DNA from: Pseudomonas oleovorans subsp. oleovorans
Lineage (GTDB): Bacteria; Pseudomonadota; Gammaproteobacteria; Pseudomonadales; Pseudomonadaceae
DNA: 64,000 nucleotides
Reading direction: 5' to 3'
Assembly (NCBI RefSeq): GCF_002197815.1
Contig: NZ_NIUB01000012.1
Span: forward strand, 60,732-124,731
Below are positions 20,200 to 28,721 of this stretch, piece after piece (position 1 is the stretch's first letter; each line of letters opens with the position of its first letter). The notes beneath the pieces were generated by a model that saw only the letters and a program-made list of their open reading frames with translations, was not told where the DNA came from and did no database searches. Position numbers and translations under genes: made by a program.

Positions 20200-20874
20200 A
20201 TGAGCAAAGGGCCATCTGGGTTTATTGACGCCGGTCAATGTGAGCAGGGACTACCCTGGCTGTGGGACGAACCGCCGCAGGCGGCATCGAGCACGCTGAT
20301 CCTCGCGCACGGGGCCGGCGCGCCGATGGACAGTCCGTTCATGCAGACCATGGCTCAGGGTTTGGCGGCACGCGGCGTGCGTGTGGTGCGCTTCGAGTTC
20401 GCCTATATGGCGCAGCGACGGGTGGATGGGCGCAAGCGCCCGCCCAATCCGCAGGCGCAACTACTGCAGCAATGGCGCGAAGTGCATGCGCAGGTGCGCC
20501 AACGAGTCTCAGGGCCGCTGTCCGTCGGCGGGAAATCCATGGGCGGGCGTATGGCCAGTCTGCTGGCTGACGAGTTCGGCGCCTCAGCGCTGATTTGTCT
20601 GGGCTATCCCTTCTATGCCGCCGGCAAGCCGGAAAAACCGCGAGTGGCCCATCTCGCCGAGCTGCGTACGCCGACGCTGATCATCCAGGGGGAGCGCGAT
20701 ACATTGGGCAATAAGGAAACCGTCGCGGGTTACGAGCTGTCAGCGGCCATCGAGTTGCACTGGCTGCAGGCTGCCGATCATGACTTAAAGCCATTGAAGG
20801 CATCCGGCTTCAGCCATCAGCAGCATCTCCAGACGGCTGTCGGGGCGATCACGGCTTATCTTGGTGCGGGCTGA
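20200..20874 (+). CDS. Alpha/beta hydrolase (KANL3/Tex30-like)
   Basis: The product is 224 aa. The oxyanion region [16 protein letters not shown] and the nucleophile elbow [12 protein letters not shown] (Ser near residue 115) match the Tex30/KANL3-like bacterial hydrolases. A late GERDTLG and AADHDLKP supply the Asp and His. The substrate is unknown. It is divergent from ccoN-2, and its first codons carry the Anr box of that operon, so the two may be co-regulated or the hydrolase repressed by Anr binding. Confidence 0.85.
   Translation: MSKGPSGFIDAGQCEQGLPWLWDEPPQAASSTLILAHGAGAPMDSPFMQTMAQGLAARGVRVVRFEFAYMAQRRVDGRKRPPNPQAQLLQQWREVHAQVRQRVSGPLSVGGKSMGGRMASLLADEFGASALICLGYPFYAAGKPEKPRVAHLAELRTPTLIIQGERDTLGNKETVAGYELSAAIELHWLQAADHDLKPLKASGFSHQQHLQTAVGAITAYLGAG
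20225..20238 (-). promoter_or_regulatory. Anr box for ccoNOQP-2, inside a hydrolase gene
   Basis: TTGAC-GCCG-GTCAA is a perfect inverted repeat with the Anr spacing. ccoNOQP-2 is Anr-dependent in P. aeruginosa, and this site is the best candidate activator site here. It lies 127 bp upstream of the ccoN-2 ATG and within codons 9-13 of the divergent hydrolase gene, encoding part of FIDAGQ. I see no strong -10. Confidence 0.7.
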
Positions 20875-20949
20875 GGAAGAGCTTCGTACGCTTGCCCGCA
20901 GCTCTTGATCCGGATTTCATTGGGCTACGAAGCCAACGCATCCCAGGCT

Positions 20950-21774
20950 TCAATCAACGAACAGGTCGGGTACCAGGCTGCCGCCAGCGGGATCGAAACG
21001 GTACTGCTCGAAATCGCTGACGCCCTGTTCGCGCAGGATGTCCTCGTCGATCAGCAGGCGCCCGGTGAGGCTGCGGCCTTCGCTACTCAGGATCGCATGC
21101 GCCGCATCGGCCATGATCGCCGGGGTGCGTGCCCGCTTGAAGGCGTCGCGGCTGCCCAGCTCGAATTCGATGGCGGCGGTGGCGATCATGGTCTTCGGCC
21201 ACAGCGAGTTGACGCTGATGCCGTACTTCTTGAACTCCTCGCTCATGCCCAGGGTAAGCATGCTCATGCCGTACTTGGTGACGGTGTAGGGGCCGTGCTG
21301 GGCGAACCACTTGGCGTCGAGGTTCAGCGGCGGGGAGAGGTTGAGGATATGTCCGCCGGCGCTCTTCTTCAGATAGGGCAGTGCCGCCTGGCTACAGACC
21401 ATCACCGCACGGGTGTTGATCTGGTACATCAGGTCGAAGCGCTTGGGTTCAAGCTTCTCCACGCCCACCAGCTTGATTGCGCCGGCGTTGTTGACCAGGG
21501 CATCGATGCCGCCGAAATGCTCGGCGGCCTGGGCCATGGCGGTTGCCACAGCCTGTTCGTCGCGCACGTCCAGCTGCAGGGCCAGCGCCTTGCCGCCGGC
21601 GGCTTCTACCTCGGCGGCGACGCTGAAGATGGTGCCTTCGAGTTTCGGGTGCGGCTCGGCGCTCTTGGCCGCGATGACGATGTTGGCGCCATCGGCGGCG
21701 GCCTTGAGGGCGATTTCGCGGCCGATGCCACGACTGGCGCCGGTGATGAACAGGGTCTTGCCGGAAAGTGACAT
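20950..21774 (-). CDS. atuG: Short-chain dehydrogenase AtuG
   Basis: The product is 274 aa. It has an NAD(P) fold with TGASRGIG, NNAG and the catalytic Tyr-x3-Lys (YTVTKYG). The long HSDL2-like form ends in DEDILREQGVSDFEQYR. It is the last gene of the atu run; AtuG is a presumed oxidoreductase of citronellol breakdown without a firmly proven step. The CoA ligase atuH, which follows atuG in P. aeruginosa, is not present here. Confidence 0.85.
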   Translation of the reverse strand: MSLSGKTLFITGASRGIGREIALKAAADGANIVIAAKSAEPHPKLEGTIFSVAAEVEAAGGKALALQLDVRDEQAVATAMAQAAEHFGGIDALVNNAGAIKLVGVEKLEPKRFDLMYQINTRAVMVCSQAALPYLKKSAGGHILNLSPPLNLDAKWFAQHGPYTVTKYGMSMLTLGMSEEFKKYGISVNSLWPKTMIATAAIEFELGSRDAFKRARTPAIMADAAHAILSSEGRSLTGRLLIDEDILREQGVSDFEQYRFDPAGGSLVPDLFVD

Positions 21775-21803
21775 GGGCGTGCTCCTTCTTGTTGGTATGG
21801 GAC

Positions 21804-21872
21804 GTGGGAAGGGCCGGGCGGCGATCCGCTTTAGCCGCGAGCGTTGTTCATCGCGGCTAAAGCCCCTCCCAC
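21804..21872. repeat. Inverted repeat around GCTTTAGCCGCGA
   Basis: GCTTTAGCCGCGA (21828-21840) faces TCGCGGCTAAAGC (21851-21863). Weaker pairing of GTGGGAAGGG with CCCCTCCCAC lies outside. It sits between atuG and atuF and has the look of a REP-type intergenic palindrome. Confidence 0.65.
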
Positions 21873-21882
21873 GGTGATGTGG

Positions 21883-23871
21883 TCAAACTTCGGCGGCTTC
21901 GATTTCCACCAGCAACTGGCGATTCTTCACCTGATCGCCCTGACTTACGCCGACGCGGCGGACGATGCCATCGACGCCAGCCTTGAGCGGATGCTCCATC
22001 TTCATCGCCTCCAGCACCACCAGCAGTTGCCCCTTGCTCACGCTGGCGCCCTCGGCGACCAGTACGTCGACGATGGCGCCATCCATCGGTGCCTTCACCG
22101 CGCCACTGCTGGCGGCGTTCTGCCCGCCAGCCGGCTCGTGAGTGACGTCAACCAATTCCAGGTTGCCGTGCTCACCATACAGCCAGAGGTGCTCGCCTTC
22201 GATGTGGTAGGCCTGGCGACGGCGCACGCCGTCCAATTCCAGGGTCAGCCAGCGACCGTCGCTGGCCAGCAGGCGCAGGGACAGTTGTTCCTCGCCCCGG
22301 CGTACGCGAAGCTGCGCTTGCGGGCCGCTGGAGAGCACGTCCAGCTCCACGCTGTGCTTGTGTTCGCCCTGCTTGAGGACGAAACGCCAGGGCGCGCTGC
22401 CGGCGCTGCGCCAGCCGGACAGGCCGGGCTGGTGTGCACGGGCGTCGGCCGAGATCTGGTAGAGCAGGGCGGCGGCCATGGCCAGTTCGGCCAGGCTGGC
22501 GGTGTGTGGGTGCAGGCTGGGGTCATCCGCGAAATGCTCGGCGATGAACGCCGTGGTGGCATTGCCGGCCGCGAACTCCGGATTCTTGAGCAGGTTGGCG
22601 AGGAAGCGCTGGTTACCGTTGACGCCCAGCAGCACGCACTGCTCGACCGCACGCACCAGCTTGCGCCGGGCTTCGTCGCGGGTTTCGCCGTAGGTGATGA
22701 CCTTGGCCAGCATCGGGTCGTAGAAGGGGGTTACAGCCTGGCCTTCGACCAGGCCGTGGTCGATGCGCACACCGGCCAGCAGTTCGGGCTCCCAGCGCAG
22801 AACCTGACCGGTTTGCGGCAGGAAGCCGGCGGCCGAGTCCTCGGCGTACAGGCGCACTTCCATGGCGTGGCCGGTGAGGCGAATGTCGTCCTGCTGCAGC
22901 GGCAGGGGCTGGCCTTCGGCGACGCGAATCTGCCAGGCCACCAGATCCTGGCCGGTGATCAGCTCGGTAACCGGGTGCTCGACCTGCAGGCGGGTGTTCA
23001 TTTCCAGGAAGAAGAATTCGCCGCTGGCATCGAGCAAAAATTCCACGGTGCCGGCGCCGACGTAGTTGACCGAGGCGGCAGCCTTGACCGCCGCTTCACC
23101 CATGGCCTTGCGCAGCTCCGGCGTCATGACCGGGCAGGGCGCCTCCTCGACTACCTTCTGGTGGCGGCGCTGCACCGAACAGTCACGCTCGCCGAGATAG
23201 ACGATAGTGCCGTGCTGGTCGCCGAAGACCTGGATTTCCACGTGGCGTGGGCGGATCACCGCGCGTTCGAGAATCAGCTCGCCGGAGCCGAAGGCGTTCT
23301 GTGCCTCCGAGCGGGCGGTGCGGATCTGCCCCAGAAGCTCGCATGATTCATGCACCAGGCGCATGCCACGGCCGCCGCCACCGGCGCTGGCCTTGATCAT
23401 CAGCGGGTAGCCGATGCGCTGGGCTTCACGCACCAGAGTCTCGTCGTCCTGGGCCGCGCCTTCGTAGCCGGGAATGCAGGGCACACCAGCTTCGAGCATG
23501 GCGATCTTCGACAGGCGCTTGCTGCCCATCAGGTGGATGGCTTCCACGGTCGGGCCGATGAACACGATGCCGGCGGCCTCACAGGCGCGGGCGAAATCGG
23601 CGTTCTCGGAGAGGAAGCCATAGCCGGGGTGGATGGCGTCGGCGCCGGTCTTGCGCGCGGCCTCGATGATGGCCTCGATACGCAGGTAGGACTGGTTGAC
23701 CTGCGCCGGGCCGATGCATACGGCTTCGTCGGCGATCTGTACATGGCGGGCATCGCTATCAGCCTCGGAGTACACCGCCACGGTGCGATAGCCGAGTTCG
23801 ATGGCGGTGCGCATTACCCGGCAGGCGATCTCGCCGCGGTTGGCGATCAGGATCTTGTTGAATGCGGGCAT
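21883..23871 (-). CDS. atuF: Geranyl-CoA carboxylase biotin subunit AtuF
   Basis: The product is 662 aa. A biotin carboxylase domain (KILIANRGEIACRV, GGGGRGM, EMNTRLQVEHPVTE) is followed by a C-terminal biotinyl domain with EAMKMEHPL. With AtuC it carboxylates cis-geranyl-CoA in acyclic terpene degradation. The homologous LiuD works on methylcrotonyl-CoA; the atu neighbours make AtuF the better call. The ATG at 23871 has AGGAG 7 nt ahead. An earlier in-frame start at 23904 falls in a REP arm and is rejected. Confidence 0.92.
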   Translation of the reverse strand: MPAFNKILIANRGEIACRVMRTAIELGYRTVAVYSEADSDARHVQIADEAVCIGPAQVNQSYLRIEAIIEAARKTGADAIHPGYGFLSENADFARACEAAGIVFIGPTVEAIHLMGSKRLSKIAMLEAGVPCIPGYEGAAQDDETLVREAQRIGYPLMIKASAGGGGRGMRLVHESCELLGQIRTARSEAQNAFGSGELILERAVIRPRHVEIQVFGDQHGTIVYLGERDCSVQRRHQKVVEEAPCPVMTPELRKAMGEAAVKAAASVNYVGAGTVEFLLDASGEFFFLEMNTRLQVEHPVTELITGQDLVAWQIRVAEGQPLPLQQDDIRLTGHAMEVRLYAEDSAAGFLPQTGQVLRWEPELLAGVRIDHGLVEGQAVTPFYDPMLAKVITYGETRDEARRKLVRAVEQCVLLGVNGNQRFLANLLKNPEFAAGNATTAFIAEHFADDPSLHPHTASLAELAMAAALLYQISADARAHQPGLSGWRSAGSAPWRFVLKQGEHKHSVELDVLSSGPQAQLRVRRGEEQLSLRLLASDGRWLTLELDGVRRRQAYHIEGEHLWLYGEHGNLELVDVTHEPAGGQNAASSGAVKAPMDGAIVDVLVAEGASVSKGQLLVVLEAMKMEHPLKAGVDGIVRRVGVSQGDQVKNRQLLVEIEAAEV

Positions 23872-23890
23872 CTTTGTGCTCCTGCTGTGC

Positions 23891-24028
23891 ATAGCCGGAT
23901 GCAATCCGGGGAATCATTTTGGCGAGCGTTTCCGGATTGCATTGGGCTACGGTCTGTCGATTTTGTTGTAGGAGCCAGCTTGCTGGCGATCCTGGTTCGA
24001 GCTGATCGCGAGCAAGCTCGCTCCTACC
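23891..24028. repeat. Two REP-type palindromes between atuE and atuF
   Basis: The first pair (23891-23911 and 23931-23950) is of the ATAGCCGGATGCAATCCGGG type. The second (about 23967-24028) is of the GTAGGAGCCAGCTTGCTGGC / GAGCAAGCTCGCTCCTAC type. They fill most of the 170-bp gap between atuE and atuF and may dampen read-through or protect mRNA ends. Confidence 0.75.
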
Positions 24029-24041
24029 GTTGCTGGTGTGG

Positions 24042-24839
24042 TTACTGCGCCCACTTCGGCTTGCGCTTCTGCACGAAGGCCATGGTGCCCTCGACGCCTT
24101 CGGCGCCGGTCACGGCGGCGGCGAACTGTTCGGCTGCGCGGTCGAGCAACGGGCCGAGCGCTTCGCTTTCGCTGGCCAGCAGCAGGGCCTTGGTCTGGGC
24201 ATTGGCCTGTGGTGCGCATTGGCGAATCTGTTCCAGGGTTTCCTCCAGACGCTGCTGCAGGGCAGCTTCATCGTCCTCGCAGTAATGCACCAGGCCCAGG
24301 CGCAGGGCCTCGGCACCGTCGAAGCGGGCGGCGGTCAGGGCCAGGCGGCGCGCCTGGGTCAGGCCGATGCGGTGCACGACGAAGGGGGCGACCTGCGCCG
24401 GGAGGATGCCCAGCGTGGTTTCCGGCAGACCGAACTTGGCGCCGCTGGCAGCGATGGCCACGTCAGACACGCAGGCCAGGCCGAAGCCGCCGCCCAGCAC
24501 GGCACCTTCCAGCACGGCCACCAGCACTTGCGGCGCGGCCTGGGCCTCTTCCAGCAACGCACCGAAGGCGCGGTTCAGCTCACGGTAGGCGTCGCCTCCC
24601 TTGGCGCGGGCGCCGGCCATGTCCTTGATATCGCCGCCGGCGCAGAAGTGGCCAGCGGCACCGCGCAGAACCAGGGCGCGCACGTTCGGATCATGGCGCA
24701 CGGCTTGCAGGGTGGCGCGCAGTTCGCCGACCATCGCCAGGCTCATGGCGTTGCGGCTGTCCGGGCGGTTGAGGGTGACGTGCAGCACGCCACCGACGGA
24801 GTTCAGCTGCAGGGTTTCGCAGTGGGGCAGATCATTCAT
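24042..24839 (-). CDS. atuE: Isohexenylglutaconyl-CoA hydratase AtuE
   Basis: The product is 265 aa in the crotonase fold, with GHFCAGGDIKDM for the oxyanion hole and GGGFGLACVSD for the second loop. In the atu pathway it hydrates the carboxylated geranyl-CoA product. The ATG at 24839 (MNDLPHCETL) begins the conserved N-terminus. The upstream extension to 24878 is REP sequence. Confidence 0.9.
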   Translation of the reverse strand: MNDLPHCETLQLNSVGGVLHVTLNRPDSRNAMSLAMVGELRATLQAVRHDPNVRALVLRGAAGHFCAGGDIKDMAGARAKGGDAYRELNRAFGALLEEAQAAPQVLVAVLEGAVLGGGFGLACVSDVAIAASGAKFGLPETTLGILPAQVAPFVVHRIGLTQARRLALTAARFDGAEALRLGLVHYCEDDEAALQQRLEETLEQIRQCAPQANAQTKALLLASESEALGPLLDRAAEQFAAAVTGAEGVEGTMAFVQKRKPKWAQ

Positions 24840-24852
24840 CGCATAGCCTCGG

Positions 24853-24874
24853 TGTAGGGCGGGTGAAACCCGCC
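24853..24874. repeat. Single GTAGGGCGGGTGAAACCCGCC arm
   Basis: This is a self-complementary GGCGGGTGAAACCCGCC unit in the atuD-atuE gap. The same unit occurs as an inverted pair at 26083-26133. Confidence 0.7.
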
Positions 24875-24893
24875 GCAACGGTATGAGTGGAGG

Positions 24894-26054
24894 TCAGCCT
24901 TTCTTTTTCCCTGGCAGGATGCCCATCAGCTTGCAGATGATGCCGAGCATGATTTCGTCGGCGCCGCCGCCGATGCTCACCAGGCGTACGTCCCGGTAGG
25001 CGCGCGACACAGGGTTGTCCCACATGAAGCCCATGCCACCCCAGTACTGCAGGCAGCTGTCGGACACTTCGCGGCCCAGGCGGCCGGCCTTGAGCTTGGC
25101 CATCGACGCCAGCTTGGTCACGTCGCGACCTTTCACGTACTGCTCGGTGGCCTGGTAGACCAGCGCGCGCAGGGCTTCGATCTCGGTCTGCAGCTCGGCC
25201 ATGCGGAAGTGGATGACCTGGTTGTCGATCAGCGGTTGGCCGAAGGTGTGGCGCTGCTTGCAGTAGTCGATGGTGGTGTCGACGCAGTGTTCCAGACCCT
25301 TGATCATGTTGGCCGCGCCGAACAGGCGCTCTTCCTGGAACTGCAGCATCTGCATCATGAAACCGGCGCCTTCTTGGCCGATGCGATAGCGCTGCGGCAC
25401 ACGCACGTTGTCGAAGAACACCTGGGCGGTCTCGGAGCTGCGCATACCGAGCTTGTCCAGGTGCGGGCTTACGGTGATGCCGGGCGTCTTCATCGGCACC
25501 ACGATCAGCGATTTGTTGACGTGCGGCTTGTCGTCGCTGGTGTTGGCCAGCAGGCAGATGAAGTCGGCCGACGGCGAGTTGGTGATCCACATCTTGCTGC
25601 CGTTGATCACGTAGTCGTCGCCGTCCTTGCGCGCAGTGGTCTTCAGGCCCGCCACGTCGGAGCCGGCGCCGACTTCGGAGACGCCGATGCAGCCGACCAT
25701 CTCGCCGGTGATGGCCGGGCGCAGGAATTCTTCGCGCAGTTCATCGGAGCCGAAGCGCACTAAGGCCGGGGTGCACATGTCGGTCTGCACGCCGATGGAC
25801 ATCGGGATGCCGCCGCAATGGATGGTGCCGAACTCTTCGGCGGCGACGATGGAGTAGCTGTAGTCCAGGCCCATACCGCCGAATTTCTCCGGTTTGGAGA
25901 TGCCCAGCAGACCCAGCTCGCCAGCCTTCTTGAAGATGTCGTGGATCGGGAAGCGGCCTTCCTTTTCCCATTCATCGACATGCGGATTGATTTCCTTGTC
26001 GACGAAGTTGCGGACGGTACGGCGGAGTTCTTCGTGCTCTTGAGTGAAGATCAT
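24894..26054 (-). CDS. atuD: Citronellyl-CoA dehydrogenase AtuD
   Basis: The product is 386 aa in the acyl-CoA dehydrogenase fold. Blocks are the FAD/substrate strands CIGVSEVGAGSDVAGL and MWITNSPSADF, and the C-terminal helices ending YRDVRLVSIGGGADEIMLG. It oxidises citronellyl-CoA to geranyl-CoA, the step before carboxylation. The ATG at 26054 (MIFTQEHEELRR) is the family start. Confidence 0.9.
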   Translation of the reverse strand: MIFTQEHEELRRTVRNFVDKEINPHVDEWEKEGRFPIHDIFKKAGELGLLGISKPEKFGGMGLDYSYSIVAAEEFGTIHCGGIPMSIGVQTDMCTPALVRFGSDELREEFLRPAITGEMVGCIGVSEVGAGSDVAGLKTTARKDGDDYVINGSKMWITNSPSADFICLLANTSDDKPHVNKSLIVVPMKTPGITVSPHLDKLGMRSSETAQVFFDNVRVPQRYRIGQEGAGFMMQMLQFQEERLFGAANMIKGLEHCVDTTIDYCKQRHTFGQPLIDNQVIHFRMAELQTEIEALRALVYQATEQYVKGRDVTKLASMAKLKAGRLGREVSDSCLQYWGGMGFMWDNPVSRAYRDVRLVSIGGGADEIMLGIICKLMGILPGKKKG

Positions 26055-26082
26055 TGTTGTTGTGCTCCGTATCGAATGGGTC

Positions 26083-26133
26083 TGTAGGGCGGGTGAAACC
26101 CGCCACATGCTTGGCGGGTTTCACCCGCCCTAC
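26083..26133. repeat. Inverted GTAGGGCGGGTGAAACCCGCC pair
   Basis: Two facing copies flank ACATGCTT between atuC and atuD. The pair ends 3 bp from the atuC stop, so it could act as a 3' hairpin for atuC within the operon. Confidence 0.75.
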
Positions 26134-26135
26134 GT

Positions 26136-27752
26136 TTAAAATCTCGCGACGCCGAAGCTGCTTTTCTTCAACGGTCGCAGGTTGGCTTCGGCGCAGATGT
26201 CCAGCAAGAAGCCCAGCAGTTTGCGGGTGTCGCGCGGGTCGATCAGGCCGTCATCCCACAGGCTGGCGGTGCCGTACAGCGCGGTGGACTGGCTGTCGAG
26301 CTTCTGTGCGGTCACGGTTTCCAGCATGTCGAGCATTTTCGGATCGGCTTCCTTGCCTTCCTTGGCGTGCTTGTCCTCGGTGACAATGCGCAGCACCTTG
26401 CCGGCCTGGGCGCCGCCCATCACGGCGGTGCGGCTGTTGGGCCAGGCGAAGATGAAGCGTGGGTCGAGGCCACGGCCGCACATGGCGTAGTTGCCGGCGC
26501 CGTAGGAGCCGCCGACGACGATGGTGAGCTTGGGCACGGTGGCGTTGGCCACGGCCTGGATCATCTTCGAGCCATGCTTGATCACGCCGTTCTGCTCGGA
26601 CTCCGTGCCGACCATGAAACCAGTGGTGTTGTGGAAGAACAGGATCGGCGTGTTGCTCTGCTCACACAGCTGGATGAACTGCGCCGCCTTGGCCGCGCCC
26701 TGCGGGGTGATCGGGCCGTTGTTGCCGATGAAACCGCAGGCCTGGCCTTCGATCTGCAGGTGGCCGCACACGGTCTGGCTGTCGAACTCGTTCTTGAAGT
26801 CGAGGAACTCCGAGCCATCGGCGATGCGCGCGATGATCTCGCGTACGTCGTAGGGCTTCTTGGCGTCGACCGGCACTAGGCCGAGCAGCTCCTCAGCCGG
26901 GTACAGCGGTTCGCGCCAGGTACGTTTCTCACGAGCGGGCAGTTGTTGGTTCCACGGCAGCATGCCAAGGATCTCGCGCGCCAGGCGTACGCCGTCGGCG
27001 TCGTTCTCGGCCAGGTACTCGGCGGTGCCGGCGACCTGGGCGTGCATCTCGGCGCCGCCGAGTTGCTCGTCGGTGGCGATCTCGCCGGTGGCGGCCTTGA
27101 GCAGGGGCGGGCCGGCGAGGAACATCTTGGCCTTGCCGCGCACCACCACCACGTAGTCCGACAGGCCCGGCTGGTAAGCTCCGCCAGCAGTGCTGGAGCC
27201 ATGCACCACGGTGACCTGCGGCAGGCCCATGGCGGACATGCGCGCCTGGTTGGCGAAGCCGCGCGCGCCCTCGACGAAGATGTCGGCGGCGTAGTTGAGG
27301 TTGGCGCCGCCGCTCTCGGCCAGGGTCACCACCGGCAGCTTGTTCTCGAAGGCGATCTGCTGCAGGCGCAGCGATTTTTTCAGGCCAGTGGGGGAGATGG
27401 TGCCGCCCTTGATCGCGCTGTTGTTGGCGATCACCAGGCAGCGCACGCCAGCGATGTAGCCGATACCGGCGATCAGGCCACCGCCGGCCTGGCTGCCGTC
27501 CTTGTCGTCGTGCAGCTTGTAGCCGGCCAGCGAGGACAGCTCTAGAAAGGGCGCGCCGGCATCGAGCAGCAGGTTGATGCGTTCGCGCGGCAGCAATTGG
27601 CCGCGCTTCTCGAACTTGGCCTTGGCTTCCTGGGCCTTGTCGAGCACCTTTTGTTCGACGTCGCGGAAGGTCGCGATGGCTGCCAGCATGGCTTCACGGT
27701 TCTGCGCGAAGGCTTCGCCATGGACATCGATTTCCGATTGGATCACGGGCAT
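26136..27752 (-). CDS. atuC: Geranyl-CoA carboxylase transferase subunit AtuC
   Basis: The product is 538 aa in the carboxyltransferase (crotonase superfamily) beta fold. It has GGANLNYAADIFVEGARGF, SSTAGGAYQPGLSDY, FHNTTGFMVGTESEQ and GGSYGAGNYAMCGRG, with the Gly-Gly oxyanion pairs expected. It transfers the carboxyl group from AtuF biotin to geranyl-CoA. It begins 4 bp after the atuB stop. Confidence 0.93.
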   Translation of the reverse strand: MPVIQSEIDVHGEAFAQNREAMLAAIATFRDVEQKVLDKAQEAKAKFEKRGQLLPRERINLLLDAGAPFLELSSLAGYKLHDDKDGSQAGGGLIAGIGYIAGVRCLVIANNSAIKGGTISPTGLKKSLRLQQIAFENKLPVVTLAESGGANLNYAADIFVEGARGFANQARMSAMGLPQVTVVHGSSTAGGAYQPGLSDYVVVVRGKAKMFLAGPPLLKAATGEIATDEQLGGAEMHAQVAGTAEYLAENDADGVRLAREILGMLPWNQQLPAREKRTWREPLYPAEELLGLVPVDAKKPYDVREIIARIADGSEFLDFKNEFDSQTVCGHLQIEGQACGFIGNNGPITPQGAAKAAQFIQLCEQSNTPILFFHNTTGFMVGTESEQNGVIKHGSKMIQAVANATVPKLTIVVGGSYGAGNYAMCGRGLDPRFIFAWPNSRTAVMGGAQAGKVLRIVTEDKHAKEGKEADPKMLDMLETVTAQKLDSQSTALYGTASLWDDGLIDPRDTRKLLGFLLDICAEANLRPLKKSSFGVARF

Positions 27753-27756
27753 CGCC

Positions 27757-28626
27757 TTACTCCTGATCTTTCAGTACGTCGGGCAGGTAGGCCCGGTGGA
27801 AACCGTTGTAGGAATCGCTGTATTTCGCCTTGCCCAGCGTCCAGGCGCGGGTGCCCTGGCTGGCGGCACCGTCGATACGGATGGTGTTGCCGCTGATGAA
27901 GTTGGCGCCAGGGCTGAGCAGGAAGACGATGGCCGCGGCCACCTCGGACTCGCTGCCGATGCGCTGCAGCGGCACGTGATCCTTGAGGTTGCGGATCATG
28001 TTCTTCATCGACTCGGGGTAGGTGTCCATGCCGCTGGAGGCGATCCAGCCCGGCGCCACGGCGTTGACCCGCACACCGGCGTGGCCCCACTCGTAGGCGG
28101 CGGTCTTGGTGAAGTTCTCCATGCCGGCCCGCGCCGCCCCCGAATGGCCCATGCCAGGCATGCCGCCCCACATATCGGCGAGCATGTTGACGATGCTGCC
28201 GCCGTGCTTGCTCATGCTCTGCAGGAAGACTTCCTTGGCCACCAGAAAGCCGCCCACCAGATTGGTGCGCACCACGGTCTCGAAGCCTTTCTGGTTGATG
28301 CCAATCAGCGGCGCGGGGAACTGGCCGCCAGCATTGTTCACAAGCTGGTGGATGCACCCGCGTTCCTTGACCACTGCGCCGACCATGGCCTTCACGGCTT
28401 CTTCGTCACGGATGTCGCAAACCTGGAAGCTGGCGCTGCCGCCGTCCTCGGTGATCTCGGCGCAGGTCTTCTCCAGCTTTTCCTGCTTGCGCCCGACCAG
28501 CACCACATGGGCGCCCAGATGGGCCAGCTCGTGGGCCACGCAGCGGCCAATGCCACTGCCACCGCCGGTGACCAGGATGGTCTGGTCAGCGAACAGGCCA
28601 GGTTTGAATACCGAGTCGTATGCCAT
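27757..28626 (-). CDS. atuB: Short-chain dehydrogenase AtuB
   Basis: The product is 289 aa in the SDR fold: TGGGSGIGRC, NNAGGQFPAPL and a distant active-site segment. The position expected for the SDR Tyr-x3-Lys falls in MGHSGAARAGMENFTK, where Ala-Arg-Ala stands in place of a clear Tyr-x3-Lys. It may therefore resemble 2,4-dienoyl-CoA reductase-like SDRs, which lack that Tyr. It belongs to the atu operon; its exact step is unproven. Confidence 0.88.
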   Translation of the reverse strand: MAYDSVFKPGLFADQTILVTGGGSGIGRCVAHELAHLGAHVVLVGRKQEKLEKTCAEITEDGGSASFQVCDIRDEEAVKAMVGAVVKERGCIHQLVNNAGGQFPAPLIGINQKGFETVVRTNLVGGFLVAKEVFLQSMSKHGGSIVNMLADMWGGMPGMGHSGAARAGMENFTKTAAYEWGHAGVRVNAVAPGWIASSGMDTYPESMKNMIRNLKDHVPLQRIGSESEVAAAIVFLLSPGANFISGNTIRIDGAASQGTRAWTLGKAKYSDSYNGFHRAYLPDVLKDQE

Positions 28627-28660
28627 TGTTGTTTTCCTTGTTGCACCTGCATCGGTTTAT

Positions 28661-28721
28661 GTAGGGGCCAGCTTGCTGGCGATGCTTTTGCGTTGTTGAT
28701 CGCGAGCAAGCCCGCTCCTAC
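28661..28721. repeat. REP palindrome overlapping the atuA stop
   Basis: GTAGGGGCCAGCTTGCTGGC faces GAGCAAGCCCGCTCCTAC. The CTA at 28718-28720 is the atuA stop codon (TAG on the minus strand). Confidence 0.75.
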
